Positions 55,277 to 62,814 of a DNA stretch of 64,000 bases are shown here, one piece after another. Numbering within the stretch: the stretch's first letter is position 1; every line of letters starts with the position of its first letter. The position numbers were made by a program, and so were the translations under genes. Source of the DNA: Archangium lipolyticum (lineage in GTDB: Bacteria; Myxococcota; Myxococcia; Myxococcales; Myxococcaceae); assembly GCF_024623785.1 (NCBI RefSeq), contig NZ_JANKBZ010000039.1:1-64000 (forward strand), read 5' to 3'. A model generated the notes under the pieces. The model made no database searches, had not been told where the DNA came from, and saw only the letters and a list, made by a program, of their open reading frames with translations.

Positions 55277-56269
55277 GTGAAGGCACGCATCCTCATCGCA
55301 GGGGGTTATGGGCTGGTGGGCAGTTTCATCGCGCGGCACGTCAGGAAGCTCAGCAAGGAGGTGGAGCTCATCCTCGCGGGGCGGAATCCCGAGAAGGGGG
55401 CGGCCCTCGCACGCGAGCTGGGCGGTGCCACGACGGCTCGGCTCGACGTATCGAACGCCGCAAGGGGACTGAGTGAGGTGGGACATGTCGACCTCATCGT
55501 CGCGGCCTTGCAGGATCCCGGCGACAACCTCATCCACGCCGCACTGTCGCGTGGCGTCGCACACATCGGCATCACGAAGCTGGCGGAGGACGTCGCGCCT
55601 GCGACCTTCGCGGCGCTGCGCTCGCCTCCGACGCGGCCCATCGTCCTGCTGGGGCACTGGCAGGCAGGCGTCCTGCTGCACGCCGCGTGGAAGGCCGCCG
55701 AGCCGTTCAGCCGTGTGGACTCGATCCAGCTCGCGGGGCTCTACGATACGAAGGACCCGATTGGCCAGATGACCGCCAGCGACAGCGAGCATTTCGTCGG
55801 CCGCGCGCTGTTGCGTGAGGCCGGAGCCTGGAAGTGGCTTGACGCCACGCAGCACGTCAGGGACATCCGCCTATCGGACGGGCGTGTCCTGCAGGGGCTC
55901 CCCATGTCCGTGCTCGACGTGCCAAGCCTCGCCGCCGTGACGGGGGCCCCCAATGTCCGCTTTGACTTCGTCCAGGGGGACTCCCTGGGCACTCTGGCCG
56001 GAGGCCCGGCTTCCCATGACCTCTACATCGACATCGAAGGCCTCCTGAAGGAAGGAACGCCGGCCCGCCGGAGAACGATGGTCTCCGGTCCGGCTGGCAA
56101 CGCGCACCTGACCGCGCTGGGGGTTCTGGTCGTCATCGAGCGTGTCCTGGGCCTGGACGGACGGCCCGCCGCCCCGGGTGGCCTGCACCTGCCCGAGACG
56201 CTCGTGGCGCCCGACGAGGCCCTCGCGCGGTTCAAGGAGTTCGGCGTCCACATCGCCAGCGATGCCTGA
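55277..56269 (+). CDS. Saccharopine dehydrogenase-like NAD(P)-binding protein
   Basis: A 330-residue protein with an N-terminal Rossmann motif (ILIAGGYGLVGSFIARHV), LAGRNPEKG and GHVDLIVAALQDPG, as in the saccharopine dehydrogenase NADP-binding family. The C-terminal domain has GGPASHDLYIDIEG and MVSGPAGNAHLTALG. GTG 55277 follows GGGAGA. Substrate unknown. It probably answers to the divergent TetR regulator. Confidence 0.82.
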   Translation: MKARILIAGGYGLVGSFIARHVRKLSKEVELILAGRNPEKGAALARELGGATTARLDVSNAARGLSEVGHVDLIVAALQDPGDNLIHAALSRGVAHIGITKLAEDVAPATFAALRSPPTRPIVLLGHWQAGVLLHAAWKAAEPFSRVDSIQLAGLYDTKDPIGQMTASDSEHFVGRALLREAGAWKWLDATQHVRDIRLSDGRVLQGLPMSVLDVPSLAAVTGAPNVRFDFVQGDSLGTLAGGPASHDLYIDIEGLLKEGTPARRRTMVSGPAGNAHLTALGVLVVIERVLGLDGRPAAPGGLHLPETLVAPDEALARFKEFGVHIASDA

Positions 56270-56331
56270 GGCTGCCATGCTCCGCGTGACGAGCAACCTC
56301 CAACGCCCCCCAGGCAGGGATCGCGCCGCCA

Positions 56332-56724
56332 ATGGCTGAATACGACGATGGTCGAGGCAAGCACTTCACGAAGTGGTTCATCGGCTTGATGCTGGGAATT
56401 CCGCTGCTGTGCGGCGGGTGTGGGGTGCTGGGGTTCCTCTTCCTGCGGAGCGAGAGCCCATACGATCAGGCCGTCGAGCGCGCCACGAACCACGCCAGGG
56501 TCAACAAGGTCCTTGGCGCGCCGGTGACCGCCGCCTCCCTGTTCTCGGGGCAGATGAACACCACTGGGGATGATGGCCTGGCCACGATGGAGATTGAGCT
56601 GTCTGGGAGCAAGCAGACAGGCACGCTTCACGTCAAGGGTGTGCAGACGAGCGGCTTGTGGGGCTTCAGCACGCTGAAGCTGGTAGCGCGCGATGGGACC
56701 GTCATCAACCTCCTGGGCTACTGA
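56332..56724 (+). CDS. Coa1-like cytochrome oxidase assembly-family protein
   Basis: A 130-residue membrane protein with one N-terminal helix (WFIGLMLGIPLLCGGCGVLG) and a domain resembling the Coa1 family: ATNHARVNKVLGAPVTAASL, TMEIELSGSKQTGTLHVKG and LKLVARDGTVINL. In mitochondria Coa1 aids complex IV assembly; bacterial roles are uncertain. It starts 62 bp after the dehydrogenase-like gene. Confidence 0.7.
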   Translation: MAEYDDGRGKHFTKWFIGLMLGIPLLCGGCGVLGFLFLRSESPYDQAVERATNHARVNKVLGAPVTAASLFSGQMNTTGDDGLATMEIELSGSKQTGTLHVKGVQTSGLWGFSTLKLVARDGTVINLLGY

Positions 56725-57015
56725 GGCGCCGCCAGGTCCTTGTAGTGTTCCGCGTCGTGCCTGTCCGTGGAGCACTCACCCGTCGCAAGAGTGCGCTGAG
56801 CACTCACCGGTCCACTGCCCCCATCTTGGATGACGCGGTTTTCACTCCTGGAGGTCAGTGCATTCCCCGCCAACGTGATGGTCGTACGAGCCGAAAACCT
56901 CGTCTTTGTTCTGCAGAATGCAACAAGGGGCCTCACCCAGAATCAGTTCAGAGCACTCAGCGCGGCAGCCAAAAAAACCAGCGCCTGGAGTTGAATGAGC
57001 GCGAATGGGAGATAC
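56725..57015. other. Intergenic region
   Basis: No supported gene, repeat or RNA is seen in this 291-bp gap between the Coa1-like gene and the convergent HNH gene. Confidence 0.5.
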
Positions 57016-57960
57016 TCATCCCACCTGACGGAAACGCGCGTACCGCTCCTCCAAGAACCGCTGTCCTGGCTGCTCCTCTCGATTCCGGGGCAAATGGAGG
57101 CTCTGGCCATGGAAGGCCTTCACCGCGTGCTCCAGCGTCGGACCATCACGAGTCTCGAGCAGCGTCTTGGACAGTTCGATGACCCCATCGGGGCGGATAC
57201 CCATCAAGTCTGTGTCGAACACGCCGTGATGCAGCCGGCACAGCGCCAGTCCGTTCGGCACCACGGGCTCTCCCTTCTCCTCCCGGTCCGGCACGATGTG
57301 CGCCGCGTCCAACAGTTCCGCCCGAGGTAGCCGGCACACCGCGCATCTCGTCTCGTAGGCCCTCAGCACCTCCAGCCTGAACCGGGCCTGGTGCAATCTC
57401 CGCTTCGCCTGGACCGTGACGTACTCGCGGCGGCCGTCGCTGCCCTTCGCATCCGCCACCATCGGCACGCCGAGTTGCCGCACCGCCAGCACCGCATCGT
57501 CGGCCGAGAGCGTGCACTCCATCCGCTCCCGGTCGATTCCCCGGATGTAGATGGGCCAAATGGGTTGGTAGACGCCCACCTCGACCGCGCAGAAGTAGAT
57601 CAACGGCACCGACCACTTCCACGCCCACTCGAGCAACTGATTGTCCCGATTGTCCGGGTCGTCCCCCTGCAGCTTATAGATGAAGACCCCATCATCCTTC
57701 TGGGAGTCCTCGTAGCGCGCGATGCGGCCCCCACGCGGAATGATGGTCTTGATGGAGAGGGGTCCACCTCCTCGCATCTCCTTCGGCCGGAAGATGCCTC
57801 TCGCCTTGGTGGCGAAGTGGAAGTGCTGGCCCTTGAAGTCGAAACCTCGCTGGACGATGTCCCACTCCAACGTGGGCCCGTAACGCGCCACCAGCCGCTC
57901 CAACATCTGGAAGGCGGCAGCGCGGACTTCCCAGTCTGGATCAACCGTAGGTAGGGCCAT
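57016..57960 (-). CDS. HNH endonuclease
   Basis: A 314-residue nuclease. The N-terminal 180 residues match the sensor half of a restriction-like family: GIFRPKEMRGGGPLSIKT, YKLQGDDPDNRDNQLLEWAW and PLIYFCAVEVGVYQPIWPIY. The C-terminus is an HNH nuclease with zinc Cys pair CAVC, LDAAHIVPD and NGLALCRLHHGVFD. Proteins of this layout may restrict modified or foreign DNA. It lies in an accessory stretch with no methylase. The ATG at 57960 begins MALPTVDPDW. Confidence 0.84.
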   Translation of the reverse strand: MALPTVDPDWEVRAAAFQMLERLVARYGPTLEWDIVQRGFDFKGQHFHFATKARGIFRPKEMRGGGPLSIKTIIPRGGRIARYEDSQKDDGVFIYKLQGDDPDNRDNQLLEWAWKWSVPLIYFCAVEVGVYQPIWPIYIRGIDRERMECTLSADDAVLAVRQLGVPMVADAKGSDGRREYVTVQAKRRLHQARFRLEVLRAYETRCAVCRLPRAELLDAAHIVPDREEKGEPVVPNGLALCRLHHGVFDTDLMGIRPDGVIELSKTLLETRDGPTLEHAVKAFHGQSLHLPRNREEQPGQRFLEERYARFRQVG

Positions 57961-58078
57961 CAGGGCCCGACCAGGTTAGCGGGCCCACTCCCATCCCACA
58001 ACCCTCTGGGTCCCGACCGTCGCGGGAGACCTGCCCAGGCGCTGAATAGGAGGGGCCTCCGGGCGCGAATTCGAGCAA

Positions 58079-58099
58079 CTGGTCCAATGGTCGGACCAG
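58079..58099. repeat. Variant of the 3826 palindrome
   Basis: CTGGTCC-N7-GGACCAG, preceded by CAA and sharing CAACTGGTCC and TCGGACCAG with the perfect palindrome at 3826-3852. It abuts the duplicated gene start. Confidence 0.65.
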
Positions 58100-58140
58100 G
58101 GGACCCAGGCGATGTGTTGCTCGTTCATGCTCGGACGCAG
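58092..58140. repeat. Duplicated segment, copy 2
   Basis: Matches 51652-51700 in 46 of 49 positions. It includes the start codon of a glycolipid-binding (DUF1089) gene and about 35 bp of coding sequence, after which the open frame loses similarity. A truncated second copy. Confidence 0.8.
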
Positions 58141-58245
58141 GCTGGAGGGCAGTGCGTACTGCTGGCGCTGCTGCCCATACCGGAGAGCAGTCCCGAGAAC
58201 GAATTCGATCCGGTATCATGGCCTGGCAAGAAAGGACTCTTTCCC

Positions 58246-58818
58246 ATGATGCTGCTGCCGCGACTGACCCTCGGCCTGCTCCATCTGATGCTCGCGCTGG
58301 GCGTTGGACAGATTGCTCCCAACTCGGGGCGCATGCAGTCCGACTTTCCGCTGGGCACCCCGCGACTCCTGGTGGGGCAGGTTTTGGCTCACCCAGACAC
58401 CCTCAAGATGCAGATTTTCGCGGCACTCGCCAAGGGTGATGTCGAAGCAGCAGTCGCCGCCTACATGGCCAACAAGGGATTGACCGATGCACCACGTTGG
58501 TTGCAGGCGTTCCAGGCCGCCTTCAACGTGGCCAACCGGCAGATGGGGCGTTGCTCCCAGGTGGCCAGGGACATCCACGCGGCACTTACGCGCTTCGGTG
58601 GTTCACCAGAGTATGTGCGTGTCAGCAGTACGGAAGGAGAATACCTGTCATGGAGTAGCAAACAGATCATGTCAGACAACAACGTTCATTTCGCCGTTCG
58701 CTGTGGTGGACGGATTTATGATGCATTCACGGGCGTCAGTGGAATGCTCGAACAAGAATACATGGCCTCAATCCATGCTCTTGGAAGAGTGAGCCTGGTC
58801 GTCACGGGGGAGCCATGA
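58246..58818 (+). CDS. Secreted papain-fold toxin candidate
   Basis: A 190-residue protein. A hydrophobic N-terminus (LTLGLLHLMLALGVGQIA) looks like a signal peptide. The catalytic domain has Cys103 (MGRCSQVARDIHAALTRFG), His148 (NNVHFAVRCGG) and Asp159 (RIYDAFTG), the C-H-D order of papain-fold polymorphic toxins. It overlaps a small gene by 4 bp, the usual form of an immunity partner. No N-terminal delivery domain is present, so it may be a truncated module. Start supported by AAGGA upstream. Confidence 0.68.
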   Translation: MMLLPRLTLGLLHLMLALGVGQIAPNSGRMQSDFPLGTPRLLVGQVLAHPDTLKMQIFAALAKGDVEAAVAAYMANKGLTDAPRWLQAFQAAFNVANRQMGRCSQVARDIHAALTRFGGSPEYVRVSSTEGEYLSWSSKQIMSDNNVHFAVRCGGRIYDAFTGVSGMLEQEYMASIHALGRVSLVVTGEP

Positions 58819-59192
58819 CGGCCATCCTGCCGCCAGAAGAATGGAGAGGTCACAGCATCTATACCTTGGAAATGCTCATGTTCCTCCGCGAGCAGGTTCA
58901 CCAAGGGGTGATGCTCGAAATATTCATCGGGCAAGTGGATGTCATGGCTCTGCACTCCATGATCCTGGGCATCCGGTTCGGCCAGTTTTGCAACCGTATC
59001 GACGACAAGGACTACAAGGAGTTCGTCGAATGGTTGCGCGACGTGAAGAAAGAGTTCCCCAGTGGAGGTGGCTGGGCAGGGAAGTGTCTGGATGAGTGTC
59101 ATGGTGATCACCGGGCGGCGATTGAGAGGTTCCTGGGCTTCGTCGCCGAGTTTGTCGAGCTCAAGAAGAGAGAACGGCAGCCCGGGACATGA
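58815..59192 (+). CDS. Putative immunity protein
   Basis: A 125-residue protein coupled (ATGA) to the papain-fold toxin candidate. Sequence includes SIYTLEMLMFLREQVHQG, GQVDVMALHSMILGIRFGQF and KDYKEFVEWLRDVKKEF. No immunity family recognised, so the role rests on position and size. Confidence 0.62.
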   Translation: MTAILPPEEWRGHSIYTLEMLMFLREQVHQGVMLEIFIGQVDVMALHSMILGIRFGQFCNRIDDKDYKEFVEWLRDVKKEFPSGGGWAGKCLDECHGDHRAAIERFLGFVAEFVELKKRERQPGT

Positions 59193-59354
59193 AGCCCGGC
59201 TGAGAGGATGTTGAACTAATGCAGGCAGGTTTCGTCTACCGCGGCACCGTCAGTGCATCCGATGATGCGCAACGGTCGACCTCCTGGTGTGTGTGATCCC
59301 AGCATGCAGATGGTCGGTGTCCCCCTTCACCAGCCCAGTTCAACACCCTTTGAA

Positions 59355-59392
59355 CAAGAGCGGAGTTCCTTCGCGCACGGGCTCCGCTCTTG
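59355..59392. terminator. Strong convergent hairpin
   Basis: Perfect 11-bp arms CAAGAGCGGAG and CTCCGCTCTTG with a 16-nt loop between the immunity gene and the convergent kinase. Probable bidirectional terminator. The rest of 59193-59414 holds nothing recognised. Confidence 0.6.
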
Positions 59393-59414
59393 CCGCACCA
59401 ACTACGCCTCGGAT

Positions 59415-61238
59415 TCAGTAGGGAAAGCGAGCCCCGGGCCGCTGGACGTACGTGTCCACCATGGGAACATTGAGGACGGCGGCGTCGGGGCTGTGGTCTA
59501 CCTTGGTTGGGTCGACCTCGACGCCCCTGATGGGGAATGCCGCGTACGTCTGTACTCCGAACTGCTTCCTGGAGCCCTGGTCCACGGCCGCCGCGCAAAT
59601 GGGAGAGGGCACGCGGCCGCGTGTCGGGTAGAGCTGATCGAGGTAGATCCGGTCGAATTGAACGTAGACCCGATCCGGAAACACCTTCGCCTCCCCCTTC
59701 ACCCAGTAGGTCCTGTCGTCAGGCAAGATCATCCACCCCTCCACCGGCCCGGTCCGGATGTTGATCGCGGCCGACTCCGTGACACCCGCCAAGGTGGTTG
59801 TCACCAGTTCGACGTCCGTGAGGGGTCCCTTGAGGTTCATCTTGTCGGCCGTCGCAAGAGCCTCGGGAGGGCAGCGCGCGAGGAGTTCCCCATGGTCGGG
59901 CCTAACGGGCACTCCCGCACAGGCCAGGAGATTTGCCGAGGCCGCACAGGCTCCAAGCAGCGCACAGATGCCCCCGAAAGGTCTTGGCGGTGCTGAGAAC
60001 AAGGAGGAGTCATCGTCAGTCCAGGAAGTGAGCACGGGAGTGTGTCCTTTCTCGGTAGGCGCTGGCATGACCAGCGAGGTGGAAGCCGCGCCGCGACACG
60101 CCTCTTCCATGGCAGACGCGCACACCGCGCGGATGAGCCAACACCCTATCCCGAGCAGAACCAATCCGAGAGCGAGCACTGCCAGCGACCTTTCCCAGGT
60201 TGCGTGATGCGGCGCCTCCTGCTGCCGCTCATCCGTGCGCCCGGCCTCCTCGGGAGCTTCCTGGACCTCGCCAGTTCCAGATAGGAGCAGTTCCTCCTCG
60301 CGCCCGGCGGGAAAGGCATACGGCACTGTCCAGGCTTCCGTAGCCACATCCCTTCGCAGCACTCGCATCAACTCCTCGTGGACAGCCCTGGCACTCAGAG
60401 GTCGCTGCTCTGGATCCTTCGCCAGCAGCCTCATCACCAGCGCGTTCAGGGCTGGTGGCACTCGCGGGTCCAACAGCATGGGTTCCTTGGGCGGAAGGAA
60501 CTCGATGGCGAGCAGCAACTGTGCCGGAGGCAGACGGGGATTGAAGGGATGACAGTCGGTAAGGGCCTCGTAGAGCAGGGCCCCGAAGGCATAGAGGTCA
60601 GCCGAGGGCTTCGCGGGAAGGCGAGCACCGTCCTCCCACTCGCCACTTCGCAGGAAGGCAGCCACCTCCGGGGGCATGTTGTGGAACGTCACCGGCGGCA
60701 GAGCTTGCGTCAGCGTGTAGGCCCCCGGCAGGAACACCGCGCCGAAGTCGATGAGGAAGGGCTTTTCATCGCCATCCCTCACCAGGATGTTGTCGGCCTT
60801 GATGTCTCGGTGGCACACGCCTCGCTCGTGCAGTTCCGCCAGCACCAGGGCCACCTCTCCCAGCACACCCACCAGCCGGCACAACGGAGCGTGCGTCCTC
60901 CAGCGCCATTCGTTGAAGGTGGAGCCGGGAACGTAGTCGGTGACGAAGAAGAAATGGCCCCGCTCCAGGTCCGGCCAGCGGCCCATCTCGTGGACGACCA
61001 GCAGGTTGGGGTGCCGGAAGTGCCCCAGCGAGATCGCCTCACGAAAAGCCCGCTCGTCCTCACGGGCCTCGTCATCATCGCTCGGCGGATGTGCCGCCAT
61101 CTTGAGTGTGTAGGGCTGGCCTTCGTGCTCCACCAGGAAGGCGATCGCGAAACCACCCCGGCCCAGGCGACGAACCACCCGGTAGTGCCGAATGGTATCT
61201 CCCGGCTGAAGCAGGTCCGGATGGAAGGGCTTTGTCAT
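59415..61238 (-). CDS. Ser/Thr protein kinase with extracytoplasmic C-terminal domain
   Basis: A 607-residue kinase. The kinase domain has LGRGGFAIAF, the VAIK-type Lys in YTLKMA, CHRDIKADN and LIDFGA (DFG), followed by an activation loop with the MPPEV segment. A membrane helix (LAVLALGLVLLGIGCWLI) divides it from a C-terminal half with a second hydrophobic, Cys-rich stretch (ICALLGACAASANLLACAG) and a folded region ending in VDTYVQRPGARFPY. In related species this second part is a separate gene, so a fusion is possible. ATG overlaps the DUF2381 stop. Confidence 0.85.
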   Translation of the reverse strand: MTKPFHPDLLQPGDTIRHYRVVRRLGRGGFAIAFLVEHEGQPYTLKMAAHPPSDDDEAREDERAFREAISLGHFRHPNLLVVHEMGRWPDLERGHFFFVTDYVPGSTFNEWRWRTHAPLCRLVGVLGEVALVLAELHERGVCHRDIKADNILVRDGDEKPFLIDFGAVFLPGAYTLTQALPPVTFHNMPPEVAAFLRSGEWEDGARLPAKPSADLYAFGALLYEALTDCHPFNPRLPPAQLLLAIEFLPPKEPMLLDPRVPPALNALVMRLLAKDPEQRPLSARAVHEELMRVLRRDVATEAWTVPYAFPAGREEELLLSGTGEVQEAPEEAGRTDERQQEAPHHATWERSLAVLALGLVLLGIGCWLIRAVCASAMEEACRGAASTSLVMPAPTEKGHTPVLTSWTDDDSSLFSAPPRPFGGICALLGACAASANLLACAGVPVRPDHGELLARCPPEALATADKMNLKGPLTDVELVTTTLAGVTESAAINIRTGPVEGWMILPDDRTYWVKGEAKVFPDRVYVQFDRIYLDQLYPTRGRVPSPICAAAVDQGSRKQFGVQTYAAFPIRGVEVDPTKVDHSPDAAVLNVPMVDTYVQRPGARFPY

Positions 61239-62113
61239 GGCGGCAATCTCACATCCTCCAGACGCAGTGTCCGAGGGCCCGCCTCCTCCAGCGTCAATGC
61301 CAGACACTGGACCCCCTCCGGAATCCACACGGCGAAAGTGTGGACCTGCCGTTGCTGCCCACCCACGGCCTTCGTCATGAGAGTGGGAGGCGTGAGTTCC
61401 ACACCCGATCGAGCGTCCTTGCACCGTGTCTCCAGTCGATAACGCAGGAGCTGCCAGGGCTTGGAGGTACGTCGAATGGACTTGATGGCCACGGTCACGA
61501 ACAGACGCCGATCCATCCGGAGAAGGGATTCAACCCGGGCCTGGACATCATCCACTCGCGTGAAGATCTGCGCTTCATCGTAGATGACGAGCGCCAGCCT
61601 CGGTTGAGCGCCCGGCTCGTGACTCGCGAGGAGCATCCTCGCCACCGCGTCCACGTCATTTCCCTCCACTGTCTCCGACCCTTGAGCCTGCCCCGGCGCG
61701 AGCACCACACGCGCTGTCAGGTCCACCTCGTTCCGCCGGGTGACGAGCGCCAGCGTCAGTGTGCGCGTCTCGCCCGCCTCCGTCCTTCCCGTCACCGGCA
61801 GCAGGACGCGCTCCCCGTCCGCCAGGTCGCGCAAGGGAACGACCACCAGCGAACGCGCCCCCACCCGAAGCACCCCGACCCGCTCCTCCACCCCGGGCGG
61901 CAGGAGCACGTGCGGTTCGAGCAGGCCCTCGAAGTCCACCAGCGTGGACAGACCCGCGGCCACGCACAGCACGGGTGATGCCCCTCCCGGCTGTCCCGCG
62001 AGGAGCACGGTCCCCTGCCTCTTCTCCCGCCCGGAGGCCCATGCCTCCCTCGCGGTCACCGTCGTGGACACGAGCAGGACCCAGAGCAGGACAGTCCAGG
62101 AACGAGGACGCAC
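61235..62113 (-). CDS. DUF2381-family secreted protein
   Basis: A 292-residue exported protein from GTG 62113, with a signal peptide (WTVLLWVLLVSTTVTA) and the myxobacterial DUF2381 pattern (TLVDFEGLLEPHVLLPPG, ALTLEEAGPRTLRLEDVRLP). These paralogous proteins are often next to Ser/Thr kinases. It overlaps the kinase start by 4 bp and may be its sensor partner in the envelope; that role is inferred. Confidence 0.82.
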   Translation of the reverse strand: MRPRSWTVLLWVLLVSTTVTAREAWASGREKRQGTVLLAGQPGGASPVLCVAAGLSTLVDFEGLLEPHVLLPPGVEERVGVLRVGARSLVVVPLRDLADGERVLLPVTGRTEAGETRTLTLALVTRRNEVDLTARVVLAPGQAQGSETVEGNDVDAVARMLLASHEPGAQPRLALVIYDEAQIFTRVDDVQARVESLLRMDRRLFVTVAIKSIRRTSKPWQLLRYRLETRCKDARSGVELTPPTLMTKAVGGQQRQVHTFAVWIPEGVQCLALTLEEAGPRTLRLEDVRLPP

Positions 62114-62246
62114 GGAGCCTCCGTGAAAGGGGCCGCAGGGTAGAGGAGCCCGCCTGCCCGGGCAAGGACTGTTCGACTTCGTGGGTCACCCCCTCACAGG
62201 TGACTCGAAAAATCACGTCCGGGTCCCTAGAGTCGCTCCCGCACCC

Positions 62247-62747
62247 ATGTACTTCGACCGATTCCTCGAAATGGTGGCCCGCAGTCACTTCCCCAATCCC
62301 CCTGCCTCGCCTCGACAAATCGAAGTGTTCGAGACCCGCATGGGCTGGAAGCTCGATGACGAGCTGCGCGCCTTCTATCTGCGCTTCAATGGCGCCGCCC
62401 TCTTCAAGCGGCCCGACTCGCCCTACCGTCTCCTCTCCCTCTCGGAGATCGTCCGGGCCCGCGTCGCCCTCTTCGGCCACAGCGGGGACACCGATGCCCA
62501 CGGCCCGGCTTCCTGGTTCGTCCTCTGCTCCGTCCAGGATGGAGACTATGTCGCCATCGACGTGGGCCGCTCCTCCAACGGCCGCCATCCCATCTTCGAC
62601 TGTGTCCACGAGCTACTGCCCGGCTCTCCCGCGAACGCGCGCATCGCCTGGTCCTTCTCCGACTTCCTCGAACGCGCCCTGGAGAGCGATGGCCGCCTCT
62701 ACTGGCTGAGCCGCGGCTGGACACTCGGAAAGCCAGACACGCCGTAG
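62247..62747 (+). CDS. SMI1/KNR4 (SUKH) family protein
   Basis: A 166-residue protein of the SUKH superfamily: PRQIEVFETRMGWKLDDELR, FYLRFNGAALF and YLLSLSEI-type strands, then WFVLCSVQDGDYVAIDVG. Many SUKH proteins are immunity proteins to nuclease toxins, and others are stand-alone. No toxin gene adjoins it. The Shine-Dalgarno is weak. Confidence 0.78.
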   Translation: MYFDRFLEMVARSHFPNPPASPRQIEVFETRMGWKLDDELRAFYLRFNGAALFKRPDSPYRLLSLSEIVRARVALFGHSGDTDAHGPASWFVLCSVQDGDYVAIDVGRSSNGRHPIFDCVHELLPGSPANARIAWSFSDFLERALESDGRLYWLSRGWTLGKPDTP

Positions 62748-62814
62748 GCCCGGGAACCAGCCGAGCACTCAGGGGTGGTCAGACATGACGGCCGAGGTCA
62801 TATTCTGCTCACCT

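Larger units (their letters stand above)
57961..58245. other. Scar region with palindrome and duplicated gene start
   Basis: Holds the palindrome at 58079-58099 and the duplicated 49-bp segment at 58092-58140. No intact gene. AAGGA at 58232-58236 serves the toxin start. Confidence 0.6.

Noticed and set aside
56658-57182. Plus-strand frame between the Coa1-like and HNH genes
   Set aside because: No recognisable motif and it overlaps the clear HNH gene.
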